Positions 37,894 through 49,740 of a stretch of DNA of 64,000 bases are shown one piece after another. The translations under genes were made by a program, and so were the position numbers. Position 1 is the first letter of the stretch. Each line of letters starts with the position of its first letter. Source of the stretch: Cloeon dipterum (lineage: Eukaryota > Arthropoda > Insecta > Ephemeroptera > Baetidae); the NCBI RefSeq assembly GCF_949628265.1, contig NC_088787.1:22558501-22622500 (forward strand), written 5' to 3'. The notes beneath the pieces are model-generated. The model was given only the letters and a program-made list of their open reading frames with translations. It ran no database searches and had not been told where the DNA came from.

Positions 37894-40800
37894 ATGCTGA
37901 AAGCTCTAACACCCTTTGAAAACATCAATATAGAGGACAATGATGAGGTTGGTACATTATTTAAACCTTTTAACTTGTAAAGAGAACATTTTTCTTTGAA
38001 GTTATTAAATCATTTCGTTTTAAACGTACATACATACAAATAATGGGTTCATTACAAATTCAAAAATTTGATTGATTTATGTTTCAGTTAATGTTTTAAA
38101 TTCTAAATCAGGAATTTAAAATGCCGGAACATCTGAAAACAGCAAACTCTCTTCTCAGACTCTTCACCGAGCTGCTGTCATTTGTAAGAGTTGAATTTTT
38201 CCCCTAGATTTTTACATAATACATATCTGTCTATGAAATTTATTGTTTTACTATTTTATGGGTTTTTTTTAACAAATTCAAGCTCAAAGATGTGGGTTGT
38301 CTCAGCACATATTCTCTCACCTATGCCCACGGAGACAACATCTCTCAAGGGATGGGTTGGTACGATGACATTTCCAAACAGAAATTCAGCAGCATCATGC
38401 AAGATGTTAAAGTGAGACAATGTTATTTCTTCAAATCCAACTTCTTTATTAATCTTAAAATCAACACTGCAGAATCTCATAAAGGATTGGGAAGAAAACT
38501 GCCTGGAAGAAGAGCGAGATGTAGAAAATATAGCGGGCAACCTAGACCAGTCTCCTTTGCACCAGGCAGATGACTACCAAGATGATACCTCCCGTGATGA
38601 TTTTGAGACTGAAAATAACATTTTGGAGACGACCACCCTGCTCAAACAGGCAGTTTTCCCTGAAATTATCGGCACGACATGTGAGGAACCTGAACTGCAG
38701 GAAAAACCGAGCAGTTTTGAATGTGAACTGTGCCAAAAGAGTTTCTCTACTAAAGCACACCTCCGCAGGCACATTCGTGGCCATTCTGGTAAACAAGCAG
38801 CAAAAGGCATTATTTGATATTATTCACAATGGAAATTTTCAGGCAACCGTTTTTACCACTGTGATATATGCAACAAATGCTACGCAGCCAAGCAAGGTTT
38901 GACAGCACACCTTTTGAGAGAGCACAACTTGAGCACTGGAAGTTCATATTCATGCGGTATTCTTTAGGAAAATAAATTAAAACTAGCAGTGATTAATTCT
39001 ATTTTAATCAGCAGATGTTTGCGGGAAAGCTTTCGCAATCAGGGCTGCCATGACAAAGCACCGACTGAGCCATGAAAACAGCAAACATTATTTTTGCAGC
39101 ACTTGCCACAAAGGATTCACTCAGAAAGTCAATCTGGATGCTCACGTTGCCCTGCACACAGGTTCGTCTTGATTTTAAACATTCTTTATCTTCACTGTCT
39201 TTGTATAGAGCAATAATTATCCTAATTTGCTGTCAATGTGAACAGGAGCACTCCCCTTTGAATGCCCGCACTGCCAGAAAAAATTTGCTCTCATGTCCAA
39301 ATTGAAAAAGCACATTGTCATTCACGAGGAGCCCAAGTTTGAGTGCAACTTGTGCGAAAAGAAATTCGCGCGCAATTTCAGTCTCCAACAGCACCTTAGG
39401 CTACACGATAATGACCGCCCATTTGTCTGTCAAACTTGTGGAAAATCGTTTATCACCAAGTACAAACTAGTCAGTCATGAACAGGTAAAAATCTGAGTTT
39501 GATTCTGACAATTCTTCACAGTTAATTGGTTTTTTAAGCCATTTAAATCTGAAATACTCAGGGTAAACTTAAGAAATAAATGTTCATTGCCTGAGACTTT
39601 TGAAAGATTAATTTTTAATTTGAACAGTTTAAATATTTAATTCATAATGAACATGCATATTAATAAAATTAAAATATTATGGCAGACGCACATGATTGGC
39701 CAGAAACACATGTGCGATATTTGCGGGAGTCAATTTCGGCAGCGAACGACCCTTATCTTGCACATCCGAAAGCACACGAACGAGGGCCTGCATGTGTGCG
39801 GCATCTGCCAGAAATCCTATGTGAAGCAGTATGACCTCCAGAGGCACTTGCTCAGTCACACCTTCTCAAGAGATTTCCTGTGTGATGCGTGTGGCAAAGA
39901 CTTTAAGAGCCCTGGTGACCTCCACGCCCATAAAAAGAAGGAGCACTTAGGTGTTGATTTTCCAAAGAAGAAAAAAATTGGAATAAAGGTACAAAAATCT
40001 CTTAATTATTTGTGTACTTACCAAAACTTTTCCTTTAGCTCTACGCGTGCAAGTTCTGTCCGAAACAGTTCAAAACTACTAGCAGACTGGCTACGCACAA
40101 AAGACAGCACGTTGAGGCTCCGCGCTTCATGTGCCAGACCTGTGGCAAGAAGTTCCACCGCTCAGACGTTTACAAGCAGCACCTCTTCCTGCACACTGGC
40201 AACAGACCTTACCACTGTGACAAGTGCACTAAAACCTTCGCTTCTATCACCAATTTTAAGGTGAAATATCTAATAAATTATGCACGTTCATGTTGCAACT
40301 GCAACGTGACGTTGGTTTTCTATAATTTATGAATTACAAGAGCTGCTGCCAGTTAAATAAATTAATTGAAAGGAGAGTCAGGAATTAAAATAACATTGTA
40401 TACTTTTGAACTCTCTGTGAAACCTCTTGTTTGCAATGAGGTACCTAGTATTTGGATATAATTAAACCATCGGGTTTTGCAGGCTCATATGTTGGTACAT
40501 GAGCAGAACGCAGCCATGTTCACCTGCGACATTTGCCACAAGATGTATCGCCGTCAGAATTCGCTGAACGCTCATTTAAAGAAGCACTCATCTGATAAGA
40601 GTGCTAACTTCCAGTGCCACCTTTGTCAGCAGCAGTTTGATTCAAAACTCAGCCTGGCAACTCACCTGAAAACTCACGTCCAGGACAGACCCTTCCCTTG
40701 TTTAATGTGCAGCAAAAGGTAAGAAGTTAAGTGTTCTTGTAGCAAAAGAAATTTAGTTTCAGATTCAAAAATATTTTTTGTGGATCAGGAGAGCTACTAT

Positions 40801-41750
40801 GCCTCATAATTTTTAGTCTCAAACACAATTATGATGAATATTCGGGAAGCTGTGTTAAAAATACAATTTTACCGCTAAGTATTTTTTATTATTTTTTATA
40901 GGAAAATAAAATCTCTTGATGGAATAAGATTTTTTTAAAGATTATATATTATGTTTAAGTGTAATTAAAAAAATGTAATAAGTGATCAGCGAGACTAATT
41001 TTGCTATGTCTGTGTATCTCACCTTTTTTATTTTTAAGTATATGCTTCTATAGAATCTTCAAAATAACGACTCGTTCCATCGAAAGATTTTATTTTAGTA
41101 ATTATTAACATTTTAAGAATATTTAGAAAGCCTTAAAATAATACTTGTAATCAACCTAGTCGCAATAATTTCTTTTAAATTTACTTTGGATCATCTTCTT
41201 TTTGACCTTCAGTATTTCAAACTTTAAGGAAAAAGTGATTAAAAAAATAGATTATCTCTTTCAGTTTACTTAATGGGTGATTTATCCTGAGAATAATTAT
41301 ATTTTGCAAAGGCAAAAATAACAATATACATTTTAAAATTTATATATCTTGTTTTCCAGGTACAAAACAAAAAAGCACCTGAGAGAGCACGCCCGCAAAA
41401 TCCACACAGAAGACACTGCAGCGGAGGCAGCGGCGCCAATGCCTGAGATCCAAGTGGACCTGGCCCTGGAGGCCAACTTTGAAGCCAGTGCCTTTGGTCT
41501 CAATCAGCAGGGCCAGTTTGGCGCAGAGGAAATGCAGACCTTCAGCCCAATCCAAGATCTGGAGACGCTACGCATCCTGCAGCAGCTGACCGAGGGCGAA
41601 GCGGCGCCACCCAGTCCAAACCCACCGCCGTCCAACGACCAGAACTTCCTTTTGCAGTGCGTCGAAGAGACCATTTTGGCCGACGCGCCCAACCTGCTGG
41701 CTGACCTCAATTCTCTGGCCACACTACCGACTGATGGAAACTTACTCTGA
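37894..41750 (+). CDS. C2H2 zinc-finger protein with 16 fingers
   Basis: Eleven exons: 37894-37947, 38112-38183, 38283-38411, 38473-38788, 38843-38956, 39015-39161, 39246-39484, 39686-39988, 40039-40260, 40483-40718 and 41360-41750. Phases match and the product is 740 aa. An in-frame TAG directly precedes the ATG. Residues 1-166 form an acidic N-terminal region with no CXXC pair, so it is not a ZAD domain. Sixteen C-X2-C...H-X3/4-H fingers run from about 167 to 625, some with typical TG/HTG linkers and some with longer linkers. PKKKKIG between fingers 10 and 11 looks like a nuclear localisation signal. The last roughly 115 residues are Gln/Pro/acidic with repeated Leu (LLADLNSLATL), like an activation domain. 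A DNA-binding transcription factor is inferred; the orthologue is not recognised. Some exon borders cut through fingers (fingers 3, 7, 13 and 16). The first-exon donor (GAG|GTTGGT) is weak, so the first 18 residues are less certain. Confidence 0.9.
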
Positions 41751-41793
41751 ATTTCTTTGCTCAAATTGTTTACTTAATACCTATTTAGTTTTA

Positions 41794-41799
41794 AATAAA
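41794..41799 (+). terminator. Poly(A) signal of the zinc-finger gene
   Basis: AATAAA 44 nt after the stop codon, followed by a CA-containing candidate cleavage region. The placement is good. Confidence 0.65.
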
Positions 41800-42470
41800 A
41801 AAGAAACAACTCATGCACAGTAGACAATCATGTTTTTATTTAGTCATTTTTCATCCGATTTGGTATATATAATTATATAATGTAGTCATAAAGTATAGTA
41901 TATGTTTTCACAGAGGATCGCGGCAATCAAAAGACGCCGCTGGTTTTCACAGAACCGACAGTTAGTTCAAATAGCAGTGGAAGAATAGTCCAACAATGAG
42001 TGTATAAGCATTACAATTCGACCGAGACAACCTTGTAGTTTGCTCTGACGCATAAAAAGTCGTCGAGCAGCGAATATTTCTTGAATAAGAGAGAACGGTT
42101 CTGAATGTAACAAGTAGTAAATGTTTAAAGTGATATGCATGCATGAAAACAGTCCACTTATTTGTAGTCGATAGAAAAATGCGCATTGCAAGTCCTCGTC
42201 TTTTTTCTCAGCACACGATGGATCGCTTTTTTAACATAGCTAAAGCGGATTAGCGACTGCTTTTACTCTAGTGCTCTCACGGCTAAGTAGATTTATCAAG
42301 CCGGAAGGGTTTAAAGCAGACAGAAAGCTTCAAATGGAGGGTGCATTCATTTAGAGTGTTCAGACCGAAGCGTGTGCAGCTTCTGAATAAAATTTGCGCG
42401 CATCATTAACATTTCAAGCTCTTAGGAATTTACAGGAGTAAATATAATATAATATGTATATTTATTCTTT
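41800..42470. other. Convergent 3' region between zinc-finger gene and Rab27
   Basis: AT-rich, with small open frames on the minus strand at 41962-42191 that lack features. It probably includes the distal 3' UTR of Rab27. Confidence 0.5.
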
Positions 42471-42476
42471 CCTTCA
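42471..42476 (-). terminator. Possible poly(A) signal of Rab27
   Basis: Minus-strand AATAAA about 395 nt after the Rab27 stop. Other A/T-rich hexamers nearby cannot be excluded. Confidence 0.35.
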
Positions 42477-42870
42477 CGCTAATCGTGTATGTATCCAAAT
42501 GCAGTTTTGTACAAAGGGCACGTTTTGGTTCATGTTTTTGTATGTATCACCTCGATTACATTTTTAACACTTTTTTCATTCCGCAAACCGAGTCGTGTGT
42601 GCAAATCGAAAAGGTCTTTTGATCTGTGTTTTTAATGTTATACGTATATATCATGAATATTTACACCCACTTATAGCACAAATAAACACGTTCCGGTAAT
42701 TATTTACTCGCAGCACACATAAAAATATAACTGTAAATATCGAATCCCCAAACTTCTCTCACGCCAACAACGTAAAATTTGGCCTGATCGAATTGAGTGT
42801 TTTTAAGTTAAGTCTCAACCTTTAAAGCGAGGGCGTATATGACACATAAGAGCGCTTCCCGCGGTGAGTA

Positions 42871-45511
42871 TCAACAGGAGGATGAGGAGCAGCGCGACTT
42901 TTCGCCTGTCTCCGAGGTCCAGTCGTTGAGATCTTGTCCTGGTCGGGGAAGGCCTCTGCTCCCCCTGACGAAGGGTGGCTGCTCGAGCGAGTGTTGCATC
43001 CGCTTCATCACCATGTCCACCAGCAGCTCCACCGCTTTCGCCACGTTCTGCCCGCTGGCCGCGCTTGTTTCCATGTACACCAAACTGCAGGCAATTTTTA
43101 CTAGCACAATCGATTTTTTCTTCAATGTTTGCCACTGGCCTTATTCTGAATTTGAAATACAATAATTATTCTTGCGGCCAGCATATCAATTTAAGCTCCA
43201 AATTAAAAAAGTCAGTACGATTTATATTTTACTTGTATTTGCCAGTTTTATTTTCCTGGGTTGATATTGAGAAAAAAGACCTGGCAAACCAGAGGCTAAA
43301 AGTCTTTACCAAAAAAGTTCAAAGGATAAATTCATTTAAAAAGACAATAATGAATTTATATTGGCAGGACCAAAGAGAAAAAGTGCCCCTGGGCTATCCA
43401 TTTGTTTTAGTTTAGCGGTGCCTGAGTGCTTTCAACTTCAGTCCTCTCGTGTTTGTCTCTTTAATCTGCTCTCAAATCTGTTTGTTAGAGAACAACCTTT
43501 CATAGTTTTAGCATTCAAAGAGGATGTTTTTCTCTTCATCCTTCAGGCAACATTTTATTAAATAAAAATATATAAATGGTCTCGTCCTTATCTTGTCTAC
43601 TGAGATAAGTAAAAGTTCAATCTACACTACAATTAAAAAAATGGCGCAGAGAACTAAATATAATATAACGAAAGACCTTTAGCCCCAGCCCCAGATGAAA
43701 ATGTTTAAAAGTCATTATACTTCTAGAGTTGCGTACTCACCCATATCTCTTTGCAGTTTCCCTGGCTCGCTCCTCACTGACGACCCTTTCGTCCTCGAGG
43801 TCAGCCTTGTTGCCGCACAAAATGACATCTGGGTCGTCGCAGTAAGCATGCGTCTGCAACAAAGGCCGGACAAAGTTTGCAGGGACTGCATATGTATATA
43901 TAATCGCGTGCTCGGCGTTTTGTTTTGTCTCTCGGTATAAGAGTGGATAATACTCCAGAGAGAGGCTGCTGCTGCTGACAGCGTGTGTCAGCAGAGAGAA
44001 GAGATAAAGAGGGTGTGTTTAAGCATTTGCGTGCGTGTGTGCCTGCGTAAGCCGAGAGATTACACCCTTTACAAAAAAAAGGAAGTGGATGTGTGAGGGG
44101 TAGGTATAGTGTATGTACCTTGAGTTGATCCAGCCAGTTGCGGATTGAGACAAAGGACTGCTCGTTGGTGATGTCAAACAAGAGCAGAAATCCCATCGAG
44201 TCTCGGTAGAAGGCCGTCGTTAAACTGCGAAACCTAATTGGGGCACACACCAAGCGAAAACTTTTCATCCCGAGCAGCAGCACGGCGTCCAGATTAAAAA
44301 GATATATATGTACGTGTGTGTATAAAAGTTGGCGAAAAAAAACCAACACAGCATGGGGCTGTGTTGGTAGGCTGAGTGCGCGGAGGAAAAGAGAGAATGA
44401 AAGGGAAACACTTCACGGCGGCCTTTTCAAGAGGCTGGTCGTATAAACATGCTTCTTTTTCTCTGCGGGCGGGTGCTTCCAATTGAGACCGCTGCAGCCC
44501 TTCAAACCCGGTTGATTACGCTTGGATTTTGTTTCTTTTGCTCAGGAGATGACCGTTAAATTTTTATCAAAATCCAATTAAACCTTTTTTAGTTGAATTT
44601 GATTGTAAAGGGTTGAAGATAACAATACTTAACAATTATTCAAACTTAAAAAAGGATGATAAAGCGAGATACTTAATAATGAAATGTGCAAATGAGGCTG
44701 CACTCGAAGGATTTTTTTACTTAAACAAGTAATTTGGTGGGAACAGATATGTATATTAAACAATCGGCCACCACAAGCAGGACATCAGAGAATTTTCCAT
44801 AAGGTAAGATGCTGTAGTGTACAAACACATTCAATAATTTAATTGAAAAGAAAGCACAATAACAGTAAAGGCTCCACTCTGCGCAGAAATGAAACCAGGA
44901 TAAGTGCATGCATGGTCCGGTCTATATATTTCTTTTATTTTTCCTATTCTTTACAATTAAGTTAATTAATTTTCCCACAGCCAAAAATAATTTCAAAATG
45001 CTACATGGAAAATGTTGTGGTTTGAAAGATAAGGAAGTTGAAAACACTTGATGTTGTTTCTTACAAAATTAATTGAAACCAACTCCATCCCCAGATTGCT
45101 TATATATATGAAATGAATTTTTCATCAACATGAGGATGACGTCCAATTAATTTTAAATGGGTTTAAAAAAATAATAAAATTGATAGAATCATAAATCTAT
45201 GCGTACCTCTCTTGGCCAGCGGTGTCCCAAAGTTGCAGGTGAATGCGCTGACCCCTTTGGCTCAGAAAGCCGTCCTCCGTGGGCGGTCTGTAAATCTGCC
45301 GAGAAAATCCGTTTAATATCTCACGCAAGAATTGCGCATCGCGCGCGAACGTCAATAAAGCACCAACCAGCCTCTTTTCCCGAAAGTCGATGCCGACCGT
45401 CGAGATGAATTTCTCGTGGAACACGTTGTCCGAGTACTGGAAGAGGAAGCTCGTTTTTCCAACGCCCGAGTCACCCAGGGCCAGGAATTTCAGCAGATAG
45501 TCGTAATCCAT
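42871..45511 (-). CDS. Rab27: Small GTPase Rab27
   Basis: Five exons on the minus strand: 45511-45368, 45295-45207, 44233-44119, 43853-43741 and 43084-42871, giving 224 aa (human Rab27A 221). All GTPase boxes are present: GDSGVGKT (P-loop), T38 of STVG (switch I), [12 protein letters not shown] and ETSA. The start [16 protein letters not shown] and the insert between FREKRL and [17 protein letters not shown] are diagnostic for Rab27 rather than Rab3 or Rab8. Rab27 docks secretory granules, lysosome-related organelles and multivesicular bodies at the plasma membrane through effectors of the Slp/Slac2 type. The first intron (45296-45367) is only 72 nt, in frame and without a stop. The protein ends C-S-S-S-S-C instead of the usual CXC or CC prenylation motif. 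A TATAAA lies 23-28 nt upstream of the ATG on the minus strand, but a leader exon further upstream is likely. Intron 2 (973 nt) and intron 4 (656 nt) hold no other gene. Confidence 0.95.
43972..43994. repeat. Perfect 9-bp inverted repeat in a Rab27 intron
   Basis: CTGCTGACA, the spacer GCGTG, then TGTCAGCAG. It lies next to a CTG run in the intron between exons 3 and 4. It could fold as a short hairpin in the transcript; function unknown. Confidence 0.85.
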
Positions 45512-46379
45512 GGCGCGGCCTCAGGTGGCTCCTTTATAAAAGCAACAGGCAACGAAACTCGTCAAAAGCACTCAAGTCGATCTTTTCGCTACATAGTATT
45601 TATTCTTGCTAAAGGGGATGCAAACTTTTCTTTCAATTAGAGACGCAAATGGAAATGTGGTGCTCATAGATACAAAAATTTTGGAGGTTCTCTAGGCCAT
45701 GAATTTCTTAGTTGAATTTGTAATTTTTCAAGTGTCCTGTTTTTATATAGAATAATATGCATCGGCGCTTAATGTTAACGTTTGCAAAGTTATTGGGACG
45801 CGGAGTATTCACGAGTTGTTCGCTATCAGGGGGTCACTCATCTCAAAAGAAGTGAACAGAGGAAAAATCTCAGATGTATAATCGTGCTTTTTAAAGTAAT
45901 TTAGCTAAAATGAATGGGAAATTGCCTTTTTTCGTAATAAAAAAGGTTTTCATCTTTGAATTAGCTGCGAAATAAAGAATGGATTCTTTGAGGCGGAGTT
46001 TTAATGTATGGATGACGGAGCACTTGGCGGCGTTTCGTAGGATTTCGTCACTCCTGCTCTTTATGATTGAGTGAACTGTTTGTAACGTCCTTTGATTCAG
46101 AATCTTCTTCAGATAATTCTATTAATGAATATGTTGTTGATTAGGCCAGACGATGAGGAACCGAGACAGTTTCTGTTCAGTTAGTTTAGCCAAGCATTCT
46201 TAGTCAAATTGCAGACACTTTTTAGTATAAATATATTTAATTCAACGAACTTTTCAAAATGAAAAAGAAAAAATACATTCACTAAATTCTCGAATTAAAT
46301 AAAGTGGTTGGTGGTAGCTTAGAGAATGAGCGTGTCTGAATCTCCTTTAAGGTAGTAATTTACTTTAGGGCTGTGGGAA
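45512..46379. other. DNA immediately upstream of the Rab27 coding start
   Basis: AT-rich apart from the first 100 nt. If Rab27 has a leader exon in the next island, this is its first intron. Confidence 0.45.
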
Positions 46380-47050
46380 AATACATAAAGAAAAATGCTG
46401 CGAGCAGCGGCCTGGCCGTAAAGTCGAGTGGATCAATTGATGCAGCAGCAGCAAAAGCAATTTTGCCAGCCAGGACTTTTATTATGGCAACGGAGGCTCC
46501 AACGTGTCGCGCCTCGAGGACTGCTATACCTCGTACTTACTCCGGGGCAAAGAGACGAGTAGTTGCTGCGTTAATCTATTCGTAAAGCTTCTTAAAGGTT
46601 GGAGGAAAATAATCTCGCCAAGGACGGATATTGGACTGAAGAGGATTCCGCAGCTCATTTGGTTCGCGTGACGTCACACACTGAGCTGCCGGTGGTTGTT
46701 GTGATGTATGTGTGTGTGTGAGCAAGCGAGGGAGGAGATGATGATAATAAAAAATCAAGCCGCGCGTATATCACCATCACAAGAATACAAATGAAAAGAG
46801 GCTGCGGAGAGGCGCCCACGCGCTGCTTGCTGTCACAAGCGCCATGCACGCGTTCTTTTCTCCCCCGGCTGGGCGGGCTGAGCAGGCGAAATGACGCAGT
46901 CTGACTGCTTTCAGGAAATTTCGATTGCGACCTCCACGTCGAGCCGAGATAACAATAACGCGTGAGTAACAATTAAAAGTGCGCCGAGGCTCACATGGCA
47001 GGCGAGTTGTGCGTTGTGGCACACTTTCCAAGCCAAATCGGCGCCTATCA
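46380..47050 (-). promoter_or_regulatory. GC-rich island, candidate Rab27 promoter and leader exon
   Basis: CpG-rich DNA with a perfect cAMP response element TGACGTCA at 46669-46676. A minus-strand GTAAGT donor lies at 46540-46535. The donor is correctly oriented to join the Rab27 coding exon about 1 kb away. A CA-type repeat lies near 46700-46725. The assignment to Rab27 is an inference from orientation and distance. Confidence 0.35.
46669..46676. promoter_or_regulatory. Consensus CRE (TGACGTCA)
   Basis: An exact 8-bp CREB/ATF palindrome within a GC-rich island, about 130 nt upstream of the candidate leader-exon donor on the minus strand. Confidence 0.5.
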
Positions 47051-48250
47051 AGGCTGTCAGAAGCTAAATTGCTGATTTATATCTACGATTTGTTGATTTT
47101 GACTGTCAAAAGTTTGTGACAACCATACCGTTTAGCATAAAATATTTCCTTTCTAATGCAACAAAAAAGCTCAAGTAAAAATGTTAATTTCATAATGGAT
47201 CAGCTGTTTCCAACTTCTAGTGGGGGCATATTAGAAGGATCAAATCTATATACTTACTGAATCTCTTTAAGATTGAATTTCAATCTCGAGTCTGTCAAAT
47301 AAAAACAAGCAGTCGAAATTATTGACAAATCAAGCAAAATCCTGACCAAACAATCACAAAATATGAAACAAGCACGGATTTTTCACTTTATTTTATTTAA
47401 AATCTATTCTAAGGACTTCTTTTCAACTTCGCTGGTTTTAAAGTCACAATACTTATGTTAAAATTTGCTTTCTTTAAATTAAACGTTCGAAAATAATTCA
47501 AATTTGTACAATTGAACGATTCAAATCTAAAAAAACCAACGTTAGAGTAAAAATTTTTTGCAAGGTAAAGGAGTTAGATAATATGAAGTCACTTAATGCA
47601 GCCTTCCTCTCGCGACGCCCTTAAGCGGTTGCGAGATTTATCACGCCCTGGTGGTCAGAGGAGAAGTTGAGAAAACGGATACAGCTACTGCCACGAGTTC
47701 GTTTGCGAGCTAGAAAAATTGACTCTTCTCGCTAAATCGAATTTTTAATCTCAAGAGATTTGCACAAACGAAGCAAAGTTTGAGATCATCTTCTTGGTTC
47801 CGTTCCTCGGGGAATTCATGGCTTTAAGGAAGGAAAATTGGCAATTAATAAAAGTCTGAGCCTCTTTCCGCTAGTTTCTGTCGTCCAGTAATTTGATGAT
47901 ATGAATAATTGAACCGAGGAAAAAATATTGATTTGCTGATTTACTTAAGGAGGTTTTCAAGGAAAATGTTTGAATTTCCCGTTTCAACTCCAAATCTTCA
48001 AGATTTTAAAAAAAAATGAGTAAGCTAGGTCAAAGTACTTTATTCAAGATTCATGGATCCTTTTGAAAGAACAGGAGATTTACTCAATTTTGCTTTACTC
48101 CCAGTTTCAATCTTGCTAAAACAACCGCAATTAAAAGTTAACCCGTTTCGCTCGCAAGCACAAACTGATGCTGCTGACTGGGTTGCAGCAGAGGCGAGTC
48201 AACAGAAGGATAATCCAACACACTAATTGTAAATGCACTATGTAATAAGC
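47051..48250. other. AT-rich intergenic DNA
   Basis: No coding or structured feature found. Confidence 0.55.
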
Positions 48251-48540
48251 ACAGCGATACAGCTCACCCACCCGGCTAGAGCACTCTCGGATTCATGCTG
48301 AGTCGCTAACTACGAGCCGTTTCTTAGTTGCTTATGCAACACGCTCTGCGTCGGCGTCGTGCGGGGTGCATAGCTCCACTCAACCACTTCTTGCAATGCG
48401 AATGAGCAAACGGCAAACGCCACCGAACCAAACGGAGCATTGCCGCTGCATTTTTGCTTCGTGTCAGCGGGCAGAGACAAAGGGGAGGAGAAGGAGAGGA
48501 ATTTCAATTAAGCTCCACAGTTCGCAGTGAGCGTGGAAAT
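48251..48540. other. Small GC-richer island
   Basis: CpG-containing block; the 65-codon minus-strand frame has no domain support. Confidence 0.4.
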
Positions 48541-49740
48541 GTTTTTGTTTTGAAAACGGAGCTTGAACAATAGCAAGCAGACTTCTGAAAATTAGCTAGC
48601 CCCGGGTCTAAATATATATCATAAAAAATTTGTATATAAACAAATGATGGAAGCGAAAAAATTATTCACGATTATATCTGTTTTCAGCGATAATTTAGAA
48701 TTAACTGTTTGAAATAGAAAGATCTCACTTAAAAGAGAATGAGTGATTCATTTCGTTTACACTTTTTTTTAAAGAATTTTAGAAATTTTTATAAACATTT
48801 GCTGTGAACGTGTGTCTTCGTTCCAAATCTAATGCAGAAAATCCCTTTTATTTTAACCTAATCTTGTCCTTGGGGAGTTTAATTTCAAGTTTAAATTAGA
48901 AAAGAAAGCTACACAAGTTTTAGAGGTAATTCATCTTTAGGTTTGTTTTGCATTTCAGATAGTAAGCACTGATTGATTTATCCCTATTAGAAATCTCATT
49001 TTATCTCAAAACAGGTATTTTCCCACCATAAAAGGCATATAACATCGTTGTTGAAAGACATAAAAAATTCCATAAAATGATCAAGTGGTTTGAACTGTAG
49101 GGAAAATTCACCAGATTTAGTTTTTTTTGTTTTGTTCTTTAACTCCAAAAATTAAATATTTAATGACAATACATTATTAGGTTTTACAGAATAAAAATAT
49201 TGAACAGCTATTAGACATCTTACATTTTGAGTTTGAAAAATGACAACCTGAAATGGAACAGTAAAAATGACGTGATTTAGCTGCAATAATTTTTGCATTA
49301 CAATTTAAAACAAAAGGAAAAATTGCAAGTATAAAAAGCGAAACGTCTACCAATTCACAATTTTCAAGGATACAAAATAAATACAAAAGGAGGAGAATGA
49401 TTTTTGCCCCTGGAATATCCACGATTTGGTCTGATTTGAGTTTAAATTCTCTCGTCGAGATTTATTCATCGGTAATCAAAAATGGAAAGAACCTATCGAA
49501 GAGCAATAAATTTGGGAATATTGCAGCAAAATTAATTATAAATATACTCAGACACTTCGGTTGCGGCATTCGTTTTGCTCGACCTTTTGTGAACCTCAAT
49601 CATTTTGAAAGCATTTTATAAGGCTGATTTTGTATTCAACGACGTGGCTGAAACATTAGTAATGGAATCATCAGTTTGATTGCAGCAAGTGCCAAATATT
49701 TTCGCAAACGATTGCAGGGAACCAGGATTTTTAGGGACGG
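48541..49740. other. AT-rich intergenic DNA
   Basis: Nothing recognisable on either strand. Confidence 0.55.

Noticed and set aside
38256-38810. Minus-strand frames opposite the zinc-finger exons
   Set aside because: Antisense shadows of the supported coding strand.
42815-43162. Minus-strand frame ending in a hydrophobic tail, overlapping Rab27 exon 5
   Set aside because: Out of frame with the conserved ETSA box and upstream Rab27 exons; kept only as a remark on the unusual C-terminus.
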